A model generated the notes under the pieces. The model worked only from the letters and a program-made list of their open reading frames with translations. It had not been told where the DNA came from and made no database searches. This document shows, piece by piece, positions 41,584-49,596 of a stretch of 49,674 nucleotides of DNA. Source of the stretch: Planctomycetaceae bacterium (GTDB taxonomy: Bacteria; Planctomycetota; Planctomycetia; Pirellulales; PALSA-1355). How positions within the stretch are numbered: position 1 is the stretch's first letter; the number at the start of each line of letters is the position of its first letter. Where the stretch lies: the NCBI GenBank assembly GCA_003153375.1, contig PLYM01000256.1:1-49674 (forward strand), given 5' to 3'. Position numbers and translations under genes: made by a program.

Positions 41584-44061
41584 TCAATGATTGAACACGA
41601 ACTCCAAGCTGTTCAGCATGCCCCAGGCCAGGTCTTCGGCCACGGCCTGCCGGTTCGACGAACCGCTGGCAAAATACTTGAGCGCCACCTGCCGCTCGGC
41701 ATCGCTGGGATAGCGGCTGAATAGCGTCAGGTAGAGCGCGTCGGCCAATTGTCCGTCGTCGCCGATTTCGGCCGTCAGCCGCGCGACGTTGCCGCGCGGA
41801 CTGGCCAGTTTGCCGGCGATGGCTGGACCGTTGAGCAGGTGCAGCACCTGCGCGACGCTCGGCTCGCCGTTGCGTTCACATTCGCAAGCGCTCTGCCGCG
41901 TCGGCCGGCCGAACAGTTTGAGAAAATAGTGCGACGTCCGACTGTCCCACAATTGGATCGCACGGTAGCCCGCGGGCACACCCTGGAATTTCTCCTCGAC
42001 GCCGGTCACCTGGCAAACCGCATCCAGCAGCACTTCGGCATCCATCCGCTTGAATAAGGCCCGCGAGTAGTTCATCTCGTCGCGAGCGTTCGAGTCGCTG
42101 GGATGCGAGGCGTGCTGATAAACGCGCGAGGCACAAATAGCCCGCACCAGTTGCCGGGTGTCGAACTGGTGGTCGACCAGGTACTGAGCCAGGGCATCCA
42201 GCAGTTGCGGATTGGTCGGCGGGTTCGTGGCCCGCACGTCATCAATTGGCTCAATCAATCCCCGACCTAAGAAATGTGCCCACAGGCGGTTGGCCTGGTG
42301 CCGGGCGAACCAGGGATTGTCGCCGGCGGTGAGCCAGCGGGCCAACTGCGCGCGGCGATCGCCCGCGGCAGTTTGCTTTTCCTGCGGCGTGCCCAGCGGA
42401 TGGGCCACCATCAATTCGCCCGTGCGCGGGTGACGGGTCTCGGGATTGCCGCTGGCCAACACCACGTCGCCCAGGGGCGAGGTCTTCTGTCCCACCGGCG
42501 CGAAGTAATCGACCATGCCGAAATAGTCGGCCTGACTCCAGCGGTCGAACGGATGGTGATGGCACTGCGCGCACGCGATGCGCACACCGAGAAACACCTG
42601 CGAGATCGTGCTGGCCGATTCGCCCGGCTTGGCGGTCACCTTATAGAGCTGCGCCTGCGGCACGTCGGCCAGCGGCCCCTCGGCCGTAATGATGTCGGCG
42701 GCAAAGCGATCCAGCGGCGTGTTGTCGGCCAGCCGCTCGCGAATCCAGCCGTAATACGAATAAGCCCCCTTGTGTCCCAGCGCCAGTCGATCGACGCGCA
42801 GCAGATCGGCCCACTTGAGCGCCCAGTAGTCGGCATACTCGGGACGGGCCAGCAACTCGTCGACCAACCGCACGCGGCGATCATCACGACTGTCACTCAA
42901 GAATCGCGTCGCTTCCTCGCGCGTCGGCAAGGTGCCGATCACGTCCAAATACACGCGCCGCAAGAACTCGGCGTCGCTCGAAAGCGCGGCCGGCTCGATG
43001 TTGAGTTGCCGCAGCCGGGCATAGACCAGCCGATCGATGAAGTTGTGCTCGGGCCACGAACCGCTGTCGGCCAACGGTCGCGCGTTGGGCACCAATGCCT
43101 GAAAGATGCCGACCGAGCCCATGAAGCTGGCCATGATCGCCACCTGGCCCGGAACATCGCCGGCGGTGACGAAGCCCGACTCGTCGACCCCCGCCAGGCC
43201 ATCGCTGTTCGACTGAAACTTTGCCAACCGCGTGACGTCGACACGGCGACCATCGCTCATCGTGGCCACGGCCCGCAGTTGCTGGTGTGCGCCCATCGCC
43301 AGTTGCCGACTGGCCGGTTGGACTTCGAGACCTGTCACATGCGGATCGTCCGGGGCGCCCTGCGGAAGGCCCGCGGCAATCCAATCGCGCAGCAATGCAT
43401 AGTCGCGCGAGTCGCGGGCGATCCGCAATCCACCACCGTGCGGCACCAGGGCGGCGGCCTTTTGCAAGAACAGGCTCTGTTCGGGCACGGCCGGAAACAT
43501 CCGCCGGCCGCGCCCCTCCATCGCCAGCGCCGCATAATCGGCCGGCGGGTCGAAGCCGAACACCGAAAGCTTGAAACCATTCTGCCCCTCGGCCTTGCCA
43601 TGGCAGCCCGAAGAATTGCAGCCATGCTTGCCCAACAATGGGACAACGTCGTTTTCGAAACTGAAGTGTCGCGAACTTTTGGCGCCTTGCACGGTGACCG
43701 GGACAGAGGCCTGTTGGCCGCCGGCCGTCACTTCGACCGTGCCCACGCCGTCGGCCACGCCCCGCACGACGCCCGTGCTGGAGACCTCGACCACCGCCGG
43801 CGATAGCGAGCGAAACTCAGCCTGCCGTGTCAGGTCGATCGCGCCGCCGGTCGGCTCTCGCCGCTCGACCAGGATCGAATAACTGGCGTCGGGGCCGGTC
43901 AACTGAATCGCCGGCGGATCGATGACCAGCGATGCCGCGGCCCCAACCACAGGGGCAACGCCGCCGGGTGCTGGATCGGCAGCTGAAAGCTGGGAATTCG
44001 CGAGCGATGCGACGACGGTCCCGCAAACGAGCAGCGCCAGCCTGAAGCGCGTGCGTCTCAT
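41584..44061 (-). CDS. DUF1549/DUF1553 exported protein with Ig-like domain and two Cys-His motifs
   Basis: 825 residues from the ATG at 44061, where a signal begins (MRRTRFRLALLVCGTVVASL); the frame continues 27 codons upstream without a signal. The order is an Ig-like Big_2 domain (about 45-140; EVSSTGVVRGVADGVGTVEV), a Cys motif HGCNSSGCHGKAEGQNGF (about 155-172), a further Ig-like part, DUF1549 (about 340-540) with CAQCHHHPFDRW, and DUF1553 (about 590-820). The last shows RLWAHFLGRGLIEPIDDVRATNPPTN, RAICASRVYQ and C-terminal NSLEFVFNH. The paired CNxxxCHG and CxxCH motifs are typical of the large form of this family. It is followed by DUF1501 after 33 nt. The smaller paralogue at 31716 lacks the Ig and first Cys parts. 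Confidence 0.9.
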   Translation of the reverse strand: MRRTRFRLALLVCGTVVASLANSQLSAADPAPGGVAPVVGAAASLVIDPPAIQLTGPDASYSILVERREPTGGAIDLTRQAEFRSLSPAVVEVSSTGVVRGVADGVGTVEVTAGGQQASVPVTVQGAKSSRHFSFENDVVPLLGKHGCNSSGCHGKAEGQNGFKLSVFGFDPPADYAALAMEGRGRRMFPAVPEQSLFLQKAAALVPHGGGLRIARDSRDYALLRDWIAAGLPQGAPDDPHVTGLEVQPASRQLAMGAHQQLRAVATMSDGRRVDVTRLAKFQSNSDGLAGVDESGFVTAGDVPGQVAIMASFMGSVGIFQALVPNARPLADSGSWPEHNFIDRLVYARLRQLNIEPAALSSDAEFLRRVYLDVIGTLPTREEATRFLSDSRDDRRVRLVDELLARPEYADYWALKWADLLRVDRLALGHKGAYSYYGWIRERLADNTPLDRFAADIITAEGPLADVPQAQLYKVTAKPGESASTISQVFLGVRIACAQCHHHPFDRWSQADYFGMVDYFAPVGQKTSPLGDVVLASGNPETRHPRTGELMVAHPLGTPQEKQTAAGDRRAQLARWLTAGDNPWFARHQANRLWAHFLGRGLIEPIDDVRATNPPTNPQLLDALAQYLVDHQFDTRQLVRAICASRVYQHASHPSDSNARDEMNYSRALFKRMDAEVLLDAVCQVTGVEEKFQGVPAGYRAIQLWDSRTSHYFLKLFGRPTRQSACECERNGEPSVAQVLHLLNGPAIAGKLASPRGNVARLTAEIGDDGQLADALYLTLFSRYPSDAERQVALKYFASGSSNRQAVAEDLAWGMLNSLEFVFNH

Positions 44062-44373
44062 CTCGAACCCCTGGAAGGAAATGCGGGGACGGCGGGGGGA
44101 AGCGAACGCATCAAAGTATACCGACTTAAACTCGCCGATCAACGTGATTTATCGTCCCACAGGCCAGTCCGTCAGTGAATCGAAAGCCGGGGCCGCAGCG
44201 GTTCCTGCCGCCAAGTCTCTGCGAATCAAAAACATTTTTTAGGACGATCTCGCTGGCTTGCTATAATCCCGGGCGTGACGCTTGATGGCGTCGATTTTGG
44301 GCGGCGAGTCGAAAGGAAGCGGCCGGCAACAGATCGCTCGCGAGTGGCTCAACAAGAAAAAGGGGAGACTGTG
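44062..44373. other. divergent intergenic region
   Basis: About 310 bases. The right half carries the promoter described at 44239-44267 and a 100-nt 5' leader with GGGGAG near its end. The left half, upstream of the DUF1549 gene, shows no convincing promoter and no ORF. Confidence 0.5.
44239..44267 (+). promoter_or_regulatory. promoter of the PDZ protein gene
   Basis: TTAGGA (44239-44244), 17 nt and a consensus TATAAT (44262-44267). The start would be near 44274, about 100 nt before the ATG. Confidence 0.6.
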
Positions 44374-45231
44374 ATGCGACAAATAGACAAAGCTTCCACT
44401 TGGATCGCCGTCGCGGTGGTGATTGGTTTGCTGGCATCCGGCGTTCCGACGAGCGCCAACGAACAACGCGGCAGGGGCAAGAACGAGGGCAATAGCGCAC
44501 CACGCGGCGGAACGAAATCGAACACCGGCGGTCCGGCCAAGGGCAACACCCCCGGTAGTGGCCCTTCACTTGTGCCCAACAACAACCCGGCGCTCGCGCC
44601 CGGCAACAACGCCAAGACCAACACGGGCAACACCGGAAAACAAAAGTCGGCCGGCGGCGACAAGGTCAATCCGAACAACAACAAGGGACCGCAAGGCGAC
44701 AAGGCCGGCGCAGGCCAAAATGGCAAGGGCCCGGACGGCAAGGCCCTCAAGCCGCCGGGCACCGTACCCGGAAAATCGGGCAACAACAAACTGGTTGAGA
44801 AGAAGAACTGGAACTCGTGGAACAAGGACGGTTGGAACAAGAACAACTGGAACAACAACTGGAACACCGCCCATCAGAATCACCAACATGGCTATTGGGC
44901 CAACGGGCTATGGATTGCTCCCTGGGTCATTCTTTACAGCCAGCCGTGGAACTACTTGCGGCCCGTGCAACCGATCTCGGCCGGCCAGAGATGGCTGGGC
45001 GTAACCTATGAGCCCTACGACGGCGGCGGCACCTATGTGACCGGCATCTACGAAGGCAGTCCCGCGCAGCAAGCGGGCATCGAGGTCGGCGACGTGATCG
45101 TGGCAATCAACGGCAATGACGCCAGCGACTTGCCCGCCGCCGTCCGCACCGCTCCCGACCTCGCCACCCTGCAAGTCCTCAGCGGCCGCACCGGCGAGCT
45201 CATGCAATCGCAAGTGAACTTGATTCACTAA
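44374..45231 (+). CDS. exported PDZ-domain protein with Asn/Lys/Trp-rich linker
   Basis: 285 residues from the ATG at 44374 (GGGGAG 7-8 nt before). After a Sec signal (STWIAVAVVIGLLASGVPTSA) comes a region of about 110 residues dominated by Asn, Gly, Lys and Pro. A short Trp/Asn block follows (KNWNSWNKDGWNKNNW). Then comes a globular part with HGYWANGLWIAPWVILYSQPW and a C-terminal PDZ domain (about 208-283), with WLGVTYEPYDGG, VTGIYEGSPAQQAGIEVGDVIVAINGNDA. No protease domain is present, so it is a PDZ-only adaptor. The peptide-binding loop is normal. Low-complexity polar linkers of this type are usually unfolded spacers in the envelope. It is transcribed alone. Confidence 0.8.
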   Translation: MRQIDKASTWIAVAVVIGLLASGVPTSANEQRGRGKNEGNSAPRGGTKSNTGGPAKGNTPGSGPSLVPNNNPALAPGNNAKTNTGNTGKQKSAGGDKVNPNNNKGPQGDKAGAGQNGKGPDGKALKPPGTVPGKSGNNKLVEKKNWNSWNKDGWNKNNWNNNWNTAHQNHQHGYWANGLWIAPWVILYSQPWNYLRPVQPISAGQRWLGVTYEPYDGGGTYVTGIYEGSPAQQAGIEVGDVIVAINGNDASDLPAAVRTAPDLATLQVLSGRTGELMQSQVNLIH

Positions 45232-45378
45232 ACGCGGATAGCGCCGCGCATCGAGGAGCGATTGCCTAACGCGAAGAGGCTGAAGGCTGAAGGAAAGAGT
45301 CGAGCGGCCCGTTCGCGGTTCGCAACGATGCTTTCTTCGTCACCAACCACCATCCACCAGCCACTAACAACCAACTCC

Positions 45379-45723
45379 TCACCGCAGCGGTTCTGCCACT
45401 CGCGCCGCGCTGGCCGGTGGTTGCTCGCCGACGCTCTGGCTGCTCATCGAGTTGAAGAACCAGCCGAGCAGGAACGGAACGGCGAGCACGGCCAGTACCA
45501 GCAGGAACAGTTTGCCGAGGGAGTGCGGGAACTCGTGCCGGGCAAACTTGGCCTCGGGCGAGTAGTAGCCGACCTCGCGCTTGATCTTGCGCTTCTCGTT
45601 GCCCCACCAGCGAAAGGGCTTCAGGAGCGCCGTGATGCCCAGGTCACGCTTGATCCGTTTCTCTTCCGCCGTGATGCCCAAGGCGGTCCGCACCGACGTA
45701 CGACGATAGCGAAGTGGAGACAT
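45379..45723 (-). CDS. small single-TM membrane protein, unknown
   Basis: 114 residues with GAGGAG about 6 nt before the ATG at 45723, which supports translation. The N-terminal 70 residues are basic (AEEKRIKRDLGITALLKPFRWW, KRKIKREVGYYSPEAK). One TM segment follows (KLFLLVLAVLAVPFLLGWFF, about 71-90), then a short polar tail. Basic residues before the TM predict a cytoplasmic N-terminus. No family is recognised. It is convergent with the PDZ gene. Confidence 0.65.
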   Translation of the reverse strand: MSPLRYRRTSVRTALGITAEEKRIKRDLGITALLKPFRWWGNEKRKIKREVGYYSPEAKFARHEFPHSLGKLFLLVLAVLAVPFLLGWFFNSMSSQSVGEQPPASAARVAEPLR

Positions 45724-46007
45724 TTCAACTCCTCAAGAACTCGGTCGACGATTTTGGACCCTTGCGGGGCGGGGTTATACGTCAAACCGGTAACTTTGGG
45801 AATCGCAGTTCGCTCTCAGCGTTGACCGTCGACAAGAATGCCGCCGTCCTCGTGCGAGCTATCGTGCACCGTGCCAGCAGGCACAAACCCAGCGCGCAAG
45901 CAAAGCAAATCGCGACCTGAGCCCAGGGAACCGCGGGATCGCGGGCCGCCGTGAGTTGACTGGCCTGCAAGCCTTTGGCGATTCGGCAACAGCGAATGGC
46001 AAACAGA

Positions 46008-46802
46008 CTAGCGCTCCACGCGCTGTTTTTGCTTGATCGCTGGCCGGACGATTGGCTGTGGCTGGGCTCGCATCCGAACGGGCCGAAAGAACCATGTCTC
46101 GCTTTGCTTGACCCAGCGCTCGACCAGCACCAGCTCCTTCGCGTCGGCCGGGGTGCGCAGCCGCACGCGCACGTCGACCACGTCACCAGCGGCCGTGGTT
46201 TTGGCAGTGCTCAGAACGGCCGACTCAACCTGTGGATTCTCCGAGCTGCTTATCTGCGGAAGATCCTTGCCATGTGCTATCCAGATGCGCAGCGCACGAT
46301 GCTGGCTCGGTTCGGTCAGACCGATCAGCACCTCCATATCGCGCGTCGCCAGTGCCTCGGCTAGCAGGGCCGCCCGCTCCGCGAGCGCTGTGGGCAATTC
46401 GCGATGCACCGGCGGCGCGGGGCCGCTGGAGGCGAGCAGCACGAGTCCTGAAATCACCCCAACGATGCCGCAGAGGGCCACAGCGCGGGCGACGTTACTC
46501 GCGGCCAGAGAGGTCCCGATATCGCTGAGCCGCTCCCTCAAACTCGGCTCGCGCTGGATGACGGCGCGATGATCCTGCCATTGAGACGAGCTGCTGCGAA
46601 CCTGGACGGCAATGCGCTCTTCAGGCGGCGTTTCAATCTCGACCAGGCCGCCCGGCTCGACGCGAAACGAACTGGCGCACCCACGGCAATAGAGAACCCG
46701 GTCCAAATGTTGAATCGGAATCAGTCCAGAAGCCCGGCACTTTTGGCAGACCAACGCAAGTTTGACATCCGAATAACGGTCGGCGTCCAGTGACATCGCC
46801 AT
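46008..46802 (-). CDS. zinc-ribbon single-TM membrane protein
   Basis: 264 residues from the ATG at 46802; a frame open upstream to 46988 runs through the inverted repeats behind the DUF1559 gene and is unlikely to be coding. An N-terminal zinc ribbon (VCQKCRASGL and YCRGCASSF, about residues 17-44) is followed by a polar stretch. One TM segment comes next (RAVALCGIVGVISGLVLLAS, about 104-123), then an extracytoplasmic domain of about 135 residues with ALATRDMEVLIGLTEPSQHRALRIWI and VDVRVRLRTPADAKELVLVERWV. That domain has the look of an NTF2-like cone (inference). The plan ribbon-TM-small domain recalls the gene at 6448. It lies downstream of the DUF1559 gene on the same strand. Confidence 0.7.
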   Translation of the reverse strand: MAMSLDADRYSDVKLALVCQKCRASGLIPIQHLDRVLYCRGCASSFRVEPGGLVEIETPPEERIAVQVRSSSSQWQDHRAVIQREPSLRERLSDIGTSLAASNVARAVALCGIVGVISGLVLLASSGPAPPVHRELPTALAERAALLAEALATRDMEVLIGLTEPSQHRALRIWIAHGKDLPQISSSENPQVESAVLSTAKTTAAGDVVDVRVRLRTPADAKELVLVERWVKQSETWFFRPVRMRAQPQPIVRPAIKQKQRVER

Positions 46803-46853
46803 CGGAAAGCCCCTTCGGTTTTCGAAACTGACGAAAAGCAAGCCCGCTAAATG

Positions 46854-46912
46854 GCATGCCTGCGACGGCATGCACGGCCCCTGTCCGGCTCGCGGATGCC
46901 GGAACAGGAACC
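46854..46912 (-). terminator. two inverted repeats behind the DUF1559 gene
   Basis: GCATGCC and GGCATGC (46854-46873) pair around six bases. Next to them CCTGT(T)CCGGC and GCCGGACAGG (about 46884-46912) pair with a bulged T. They lie just after the DUF1559 stop on its strand. The U tract is weak, so termination is only possible. Confidence 0.4.
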
Positions 46913-46933
46913 GCGCTAAATAGGCGCCGAGCG

Positions 46934-48139
46934 TCACTGGGTGTTGAAGTACAACGACAAAGCCTCGTCGCGACCCGTGCCTGTCCACAGGTGGTTGTCA
47001 CTAATGTTGTTTGTTGTGCCGCTCGCGCTACTGGCAGTGTTGCCAAACGGCAGGGTGCCCGGCGTCGGGTTCAAAACCGGGTCGGCAATATACTGAGGCT
47101 GCGCTACGCCTTTGCTGTTGACGACGTATCCCAGTTCTTGCAGAGTGTGGCTCTCGACGTGGCCATCGAGAAAGACAACGTTCGCGCGGCCCTGATGCCG
47201 TTCTTCGACGGGCGAAAAGTAGATGACGATATCGGTGCCAGTCTCGTCCGGTCCGTTCGGGTCGAAGTCCTTCATCAACGACGGCGAGGGCGAGCCCCAG
47301 CCGACGGTGCTCGTGGAAAACGGATCGGCTGGACGAACACGCTGATGAGGCGGGTCGAGTGTCATCGAGTGCCCACCGTGAGGTGTGTTGCCACCGCGAC
47401 TGTCGGCGAACACGATCGTGCGTGCGGAATCGGTCGCTGACTTGACCGGATAGTTGATGAACGGGGAGGCCGGATAGTCTCCCAAGTCATCAATCGTACG
47501 GCTGTTGCCCAGGTACTGGAAGTTATAACCATAGGCACCGTTGCGGATGCTGTTAAAGCCCGTGGCAATTCCTCCAGACGTCGTGGGGTCAGGGTTCGTG
47601 TCCTGGAACCCCGGATCGAGAAACACTTCGTTGTCCAAGGGAACCAGGGTATAGGTTGCGTCGCCGCCAGCGGCCACCGAGGCGTCGCCTCCCACCGGGT
47701 AGCCCTTGATCACCTGCGTTCCCAGCGCGTAGCCGAAAACTGGGCCGCCGGCAATCACGGCTTTGTCATACGCGCGCAGCGCATCGGGATTCTGGGCCGG
47801 GCGGCCCAAATAATCGGCGATAATCCACTGCCAGCGCGGCCGATTCACACCCCAACGATTCACGTGATTAGCGTCTTCAAAGCGATAGGGCATGAATGCC
47901 CGGTTCGCTTCCAGAAACTGGGCGTGGCCCAGATAGAGCTGCCGAAGATTCGACCTGCACTGCGTCGAACGGCTCGATTCGCGCGCTTTGAGCACCGCCG
48001 GGAGCAACAGCGCGGCCAGCGCGACCATGATCGCGATCACCACCAGCATTTCCACTAAGGTGAAACCCCTGACTGAAAGTAGCCCACGCTTTCGCGAGCC
48101 GCGGCGGCTCAGCGGGACTTTTGGAAGACGACGTTTCAT
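46934..48139 (-). CDS. DUF1559 protein with type IV pilin-like N-terminus
   Basis: 401 residues from the ATG at 48139, which has AGGAGAT 7-8 nt upstream. A prepilin-type leader is clear: basic residues, then [19 protein letters not shown], with cleavage expected after Gly and Glu at mature position 5. The helix continues into [24 protein letters not shown], the hallmark of the DUF1559 (SBP_bac_10-like) family. This family is greatly expanded in planctomycetes and often has dozens of copies per genome. The C-terminal part shows the family ending [23 protein letters not shown]. It is probably processed by a prepilin peptidase and placed in the envelope as a pseudopilin-like protein; the exact role is unknown. 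Its start overlaps a 30-codon ORF. Confidence 0.9.
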   Translation of the reverse strand: MKRRLPKVPLSRRGSRKRGLLSVRGFTLVEMLVVIAIMVALAALLLPAVLKARESSRSTQCRSNLRQLYLGHAQFLEANRAFMPYRFEDANHVNRWGVNRPRWQWIIADYLGRPAQNPDALRAYDKAVIAGGPVFGYALGTQVIKGYPVGGDASVAAGGDATYTLVPLDNEVFLDPGFQDTNPDPTTSGGIATGFNSIRNGAYGYNFQYLGNSRTIDDLGDYPASPFINYPVKSATDSARTIVFADSRGGNTPHGGHSMTLDPPHQRVRPADPFSTSTVGWGSPSPSLMKDFDPNGPDETGTDIVIYFSPVEERHQGRANVVFLDGHVESHTLQELGYVVNSKGVAQPQYIADPVLNPTPGTLPFGNTASSASGTTNNISDNHLWTGTGRDEALSLYFNTQ

Positions 48140-48228
48140 AGTGAATCTCCTAACATGTGACTGAACAGTGAGCCCACGACCAACGCCGCCATCCATCCCC
48201 CCGTCGCGCTGTGCACGACTCGTCGCAT
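48136..48228 (-). CDS. possible 30-residue hydrophobic protein coupled to the DUF1559 gene
   Basis: ATG at 48228 to TGA at 48138-48136, overlapping the DUF1559 start as ATGA. AAGGAA stands about 5 nt before the ATG. The peptide begins [19 protein letters not shown] and ends HMLGDSL, giving one short hydrophobic segment of about 14 residues. It could be a genuine small membrane protein, or a leader ORF whose translation opens the ribosome site of the next gene through coupling. Confidence 0.45.
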   Translation of the reverse strand: MRRVVHSATGGWMAALVVGSLFSHMLGDSL

Positions 48229-48423
48229 CGTGGTTCCTTCGTGCTGCCGAAATACGGGACAATCGGGTTCGCGCTCAGTTAGCAGCTTGCGTGCCAAGGT
48301 CCAGCTCGGTGTGCGATCGGACCGCGTGACGCGCGCTTAAGCCCGCAGATCACCGCGTTTTTGAATCGCGCAGAGTTTTCCGACCACGGAACGCAAAACT
48401 TCGATCGCGAGCAAGTTCGATGC

Positions 48424-48449
48424 TTTTTTCGCCACGCGCGGCGAAAAAA
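48424..48449. terminator. symmetrical bidirectional terminator
   Basis: TTTTTTCGCC (48424-48433) pairs perfectly with GGCGAAAAAA (48440-48449) around ACGCGC. The A6 and T6 arms give a U tract in both directions. Confidence 0.7.
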
Positions 48450-48505
48450 TCGCCGCTCACGGGGATCGCTACTCCGCCCCGCGCGCACGTTCGCTGTCGT
48501 CATAG

Positions 48506-48544
48506 AAAAAGGGTCCCTCTCGCCGCGCTTGGCAAGAGGGACCC
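48506..48544 (-). terminator. intrinsic terminator behind the transposase remnant
   Basis: On the minus strand GGGTCCCTCTTGCC (48544-48531) and GGCGAGAGGGACCC (48524-48511) pair with one mismatch around six bases. Five T follow (48510-48506). It lies about 70 nt after the transposase stop at 48613. Confidence 0.75.
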
Positions 48545-48612
48545 TGTGGGACATTTGGCAGCGACGATCGCCTAACTCTTGCTGAGCACGGTGCCTCGAA
48601 TGGCACGTAGTT

Positions 48613-49234
48613 CTATCGAAGTCCTTCCAGGATATCGCGTTTGATCTCGTGCCTCGCCTTCATCATGCGATCATACTTCTTTTGTCTGCGTTTTCTCTGC
48701 CGCGGTTCAAAGCGATCGGGTCGATCGGCAACGCGGTGGGTAGCAATGGCATCGAGTAGCTTTTGGTAGAGACTATCTCGGTGCGCTGATTTGCGTTCGC
48801 CTTGAATGGCGATCAATGGTTGAAACGCCTCCAGGGTCTGGACCGTTCCCTTGAAGCTGATCGAACGCGGCTGGATACCGTGCTGGCTGGCCGCCTGAGC
48901 GATGACCGTGCGGATGAGGTTGTAAGCCAGGATGTGCGTCCAAATCTCTTCCCCCACCAATTCCGGCGTCTTGCATCGCAAGATGTCCATCTGCATCGTT
49001 TGCTTGAGTGATCGCAGATCGAGTTCGGCATTCCATCTTGCGCGGTAGAGCTCCGCGAGGTCGCTCGCGGGAACCTCGTCCGCGTCAAGCAAGGTTGTGG
49101 CAACGATTATGGCTCGGCAGCGGAATCCGGGCTGTTCGACGCGCACTCGCGTCTCGCGGATGGTGAGGAACTCGGGAAGAGACTTCAGGGACTGCCGGTC
49201 AATCGAACGAATAATGCTGGGCCTTGGCCACTCG
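48613..49234 (-). mobile_element. IS4-family remnant (3' part of transposase gene)
   Basis: Codons from about 122 of the fused reading frame onward match the C-terminal half of IS4-type transposases: LPEFLTIRETRVRVEQPGFR, VATTLLDADEV, then LYRARWNAELDLRSLKQTMQ and EEIWTHILAYNLIR. The Y-(2)-R-(3)-E-(6)-K signature is intact, but the N-terminal half with the two catalytic Asp is missing. Confidence 0.8.
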
Positions 49235-49596
49235 ACGCCGGCAGCTTTGTAGCTGCTGAGGTTATCCAGCACGACCAGATCGCCCGGTTCGAGTGTGGGC
49301 ACCTGCACTTGGCGAACGTAGGCCAAGAAGGCCTTGCCGTTCATCGCGCCGTTGAGCACCATCGGCGCCGTCAGGCCAGCTTCGCGGAGGGCGACGACGA
49401 AGGTTGTGATTTTCCAGTGACCGTGCGGATCGTAAGCCACCAGCCGCCGTCCGCGTAGGCAACGTCCATACTGGCGAACCAGATTGGTCCGCGCGCCACT
49501 CTCATCGATAAAGACCAGGTGATTGGGCTCCCAACCGCGTCGCTCCACGTGCCAAGCAACGCGGCGGATTTGGACGTCGGGTCGCTGTTGCTCCAC
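48613..49596 (-). pseudogene. chimeric transposase: IS630 N-part fused in frame to IS4 C-part
   Basis: One open frame of 327 codons joins two unrelated transposase families. Residues 1-121 are IS630/Tc1-like DDE: LVFIDESGARTN with Asp31, PHGHWKITTF, VLNGAMNGKAFLAYV and LVVLDNLSSYK with Asp111. It breaks just before the region that would hold the third acidic residue. Residues 122-327 are the end of an IS4 transposase (Tyr184, Arg187, Glu191, Lys198 of the YREK motif). Neither active site is complete within its own family, so transposition activity is unlikely. The join lies near 49225-49240. It probably arose when one element inserted into or recombined with another, although misassembly of repeated elements is possible. 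The apparent start GTG at 49596 is internal to the IS630 gene. Confidence 0.8.

Larger units (their letters stand above)
48270..48610. other. intergenic region between transposase remnant and DUF1559 gene
   Basis: About 340 bases without a supported gene. It holds two hairpins described separately (48424-48449 and 48506-48544) and no recognisable terminal inverted repeat of an insertion sequence. Confidence 0.5.

Noticed and set aside
44809-44860. Near-tandem AAC/TGG repeats that could be taken for a CRISPR or satellite repeat
   Set aside because: They are codon repeats for Trp-Asn-Lys inside a well-supported coding frame, irregular in length and without spacers.
45782-46007. Open frame behind the 46008 gene, ending in a hydrophobic stretch (VAICFACALGLCLLARCTI)
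   Set aside because: It looks somewhat protein-like but has no ATG or GTG start. The only in-frame starts are TTG/CTG without ribosome sites, and the upstream part lies antisense-like over the zinc-ribbon gene.
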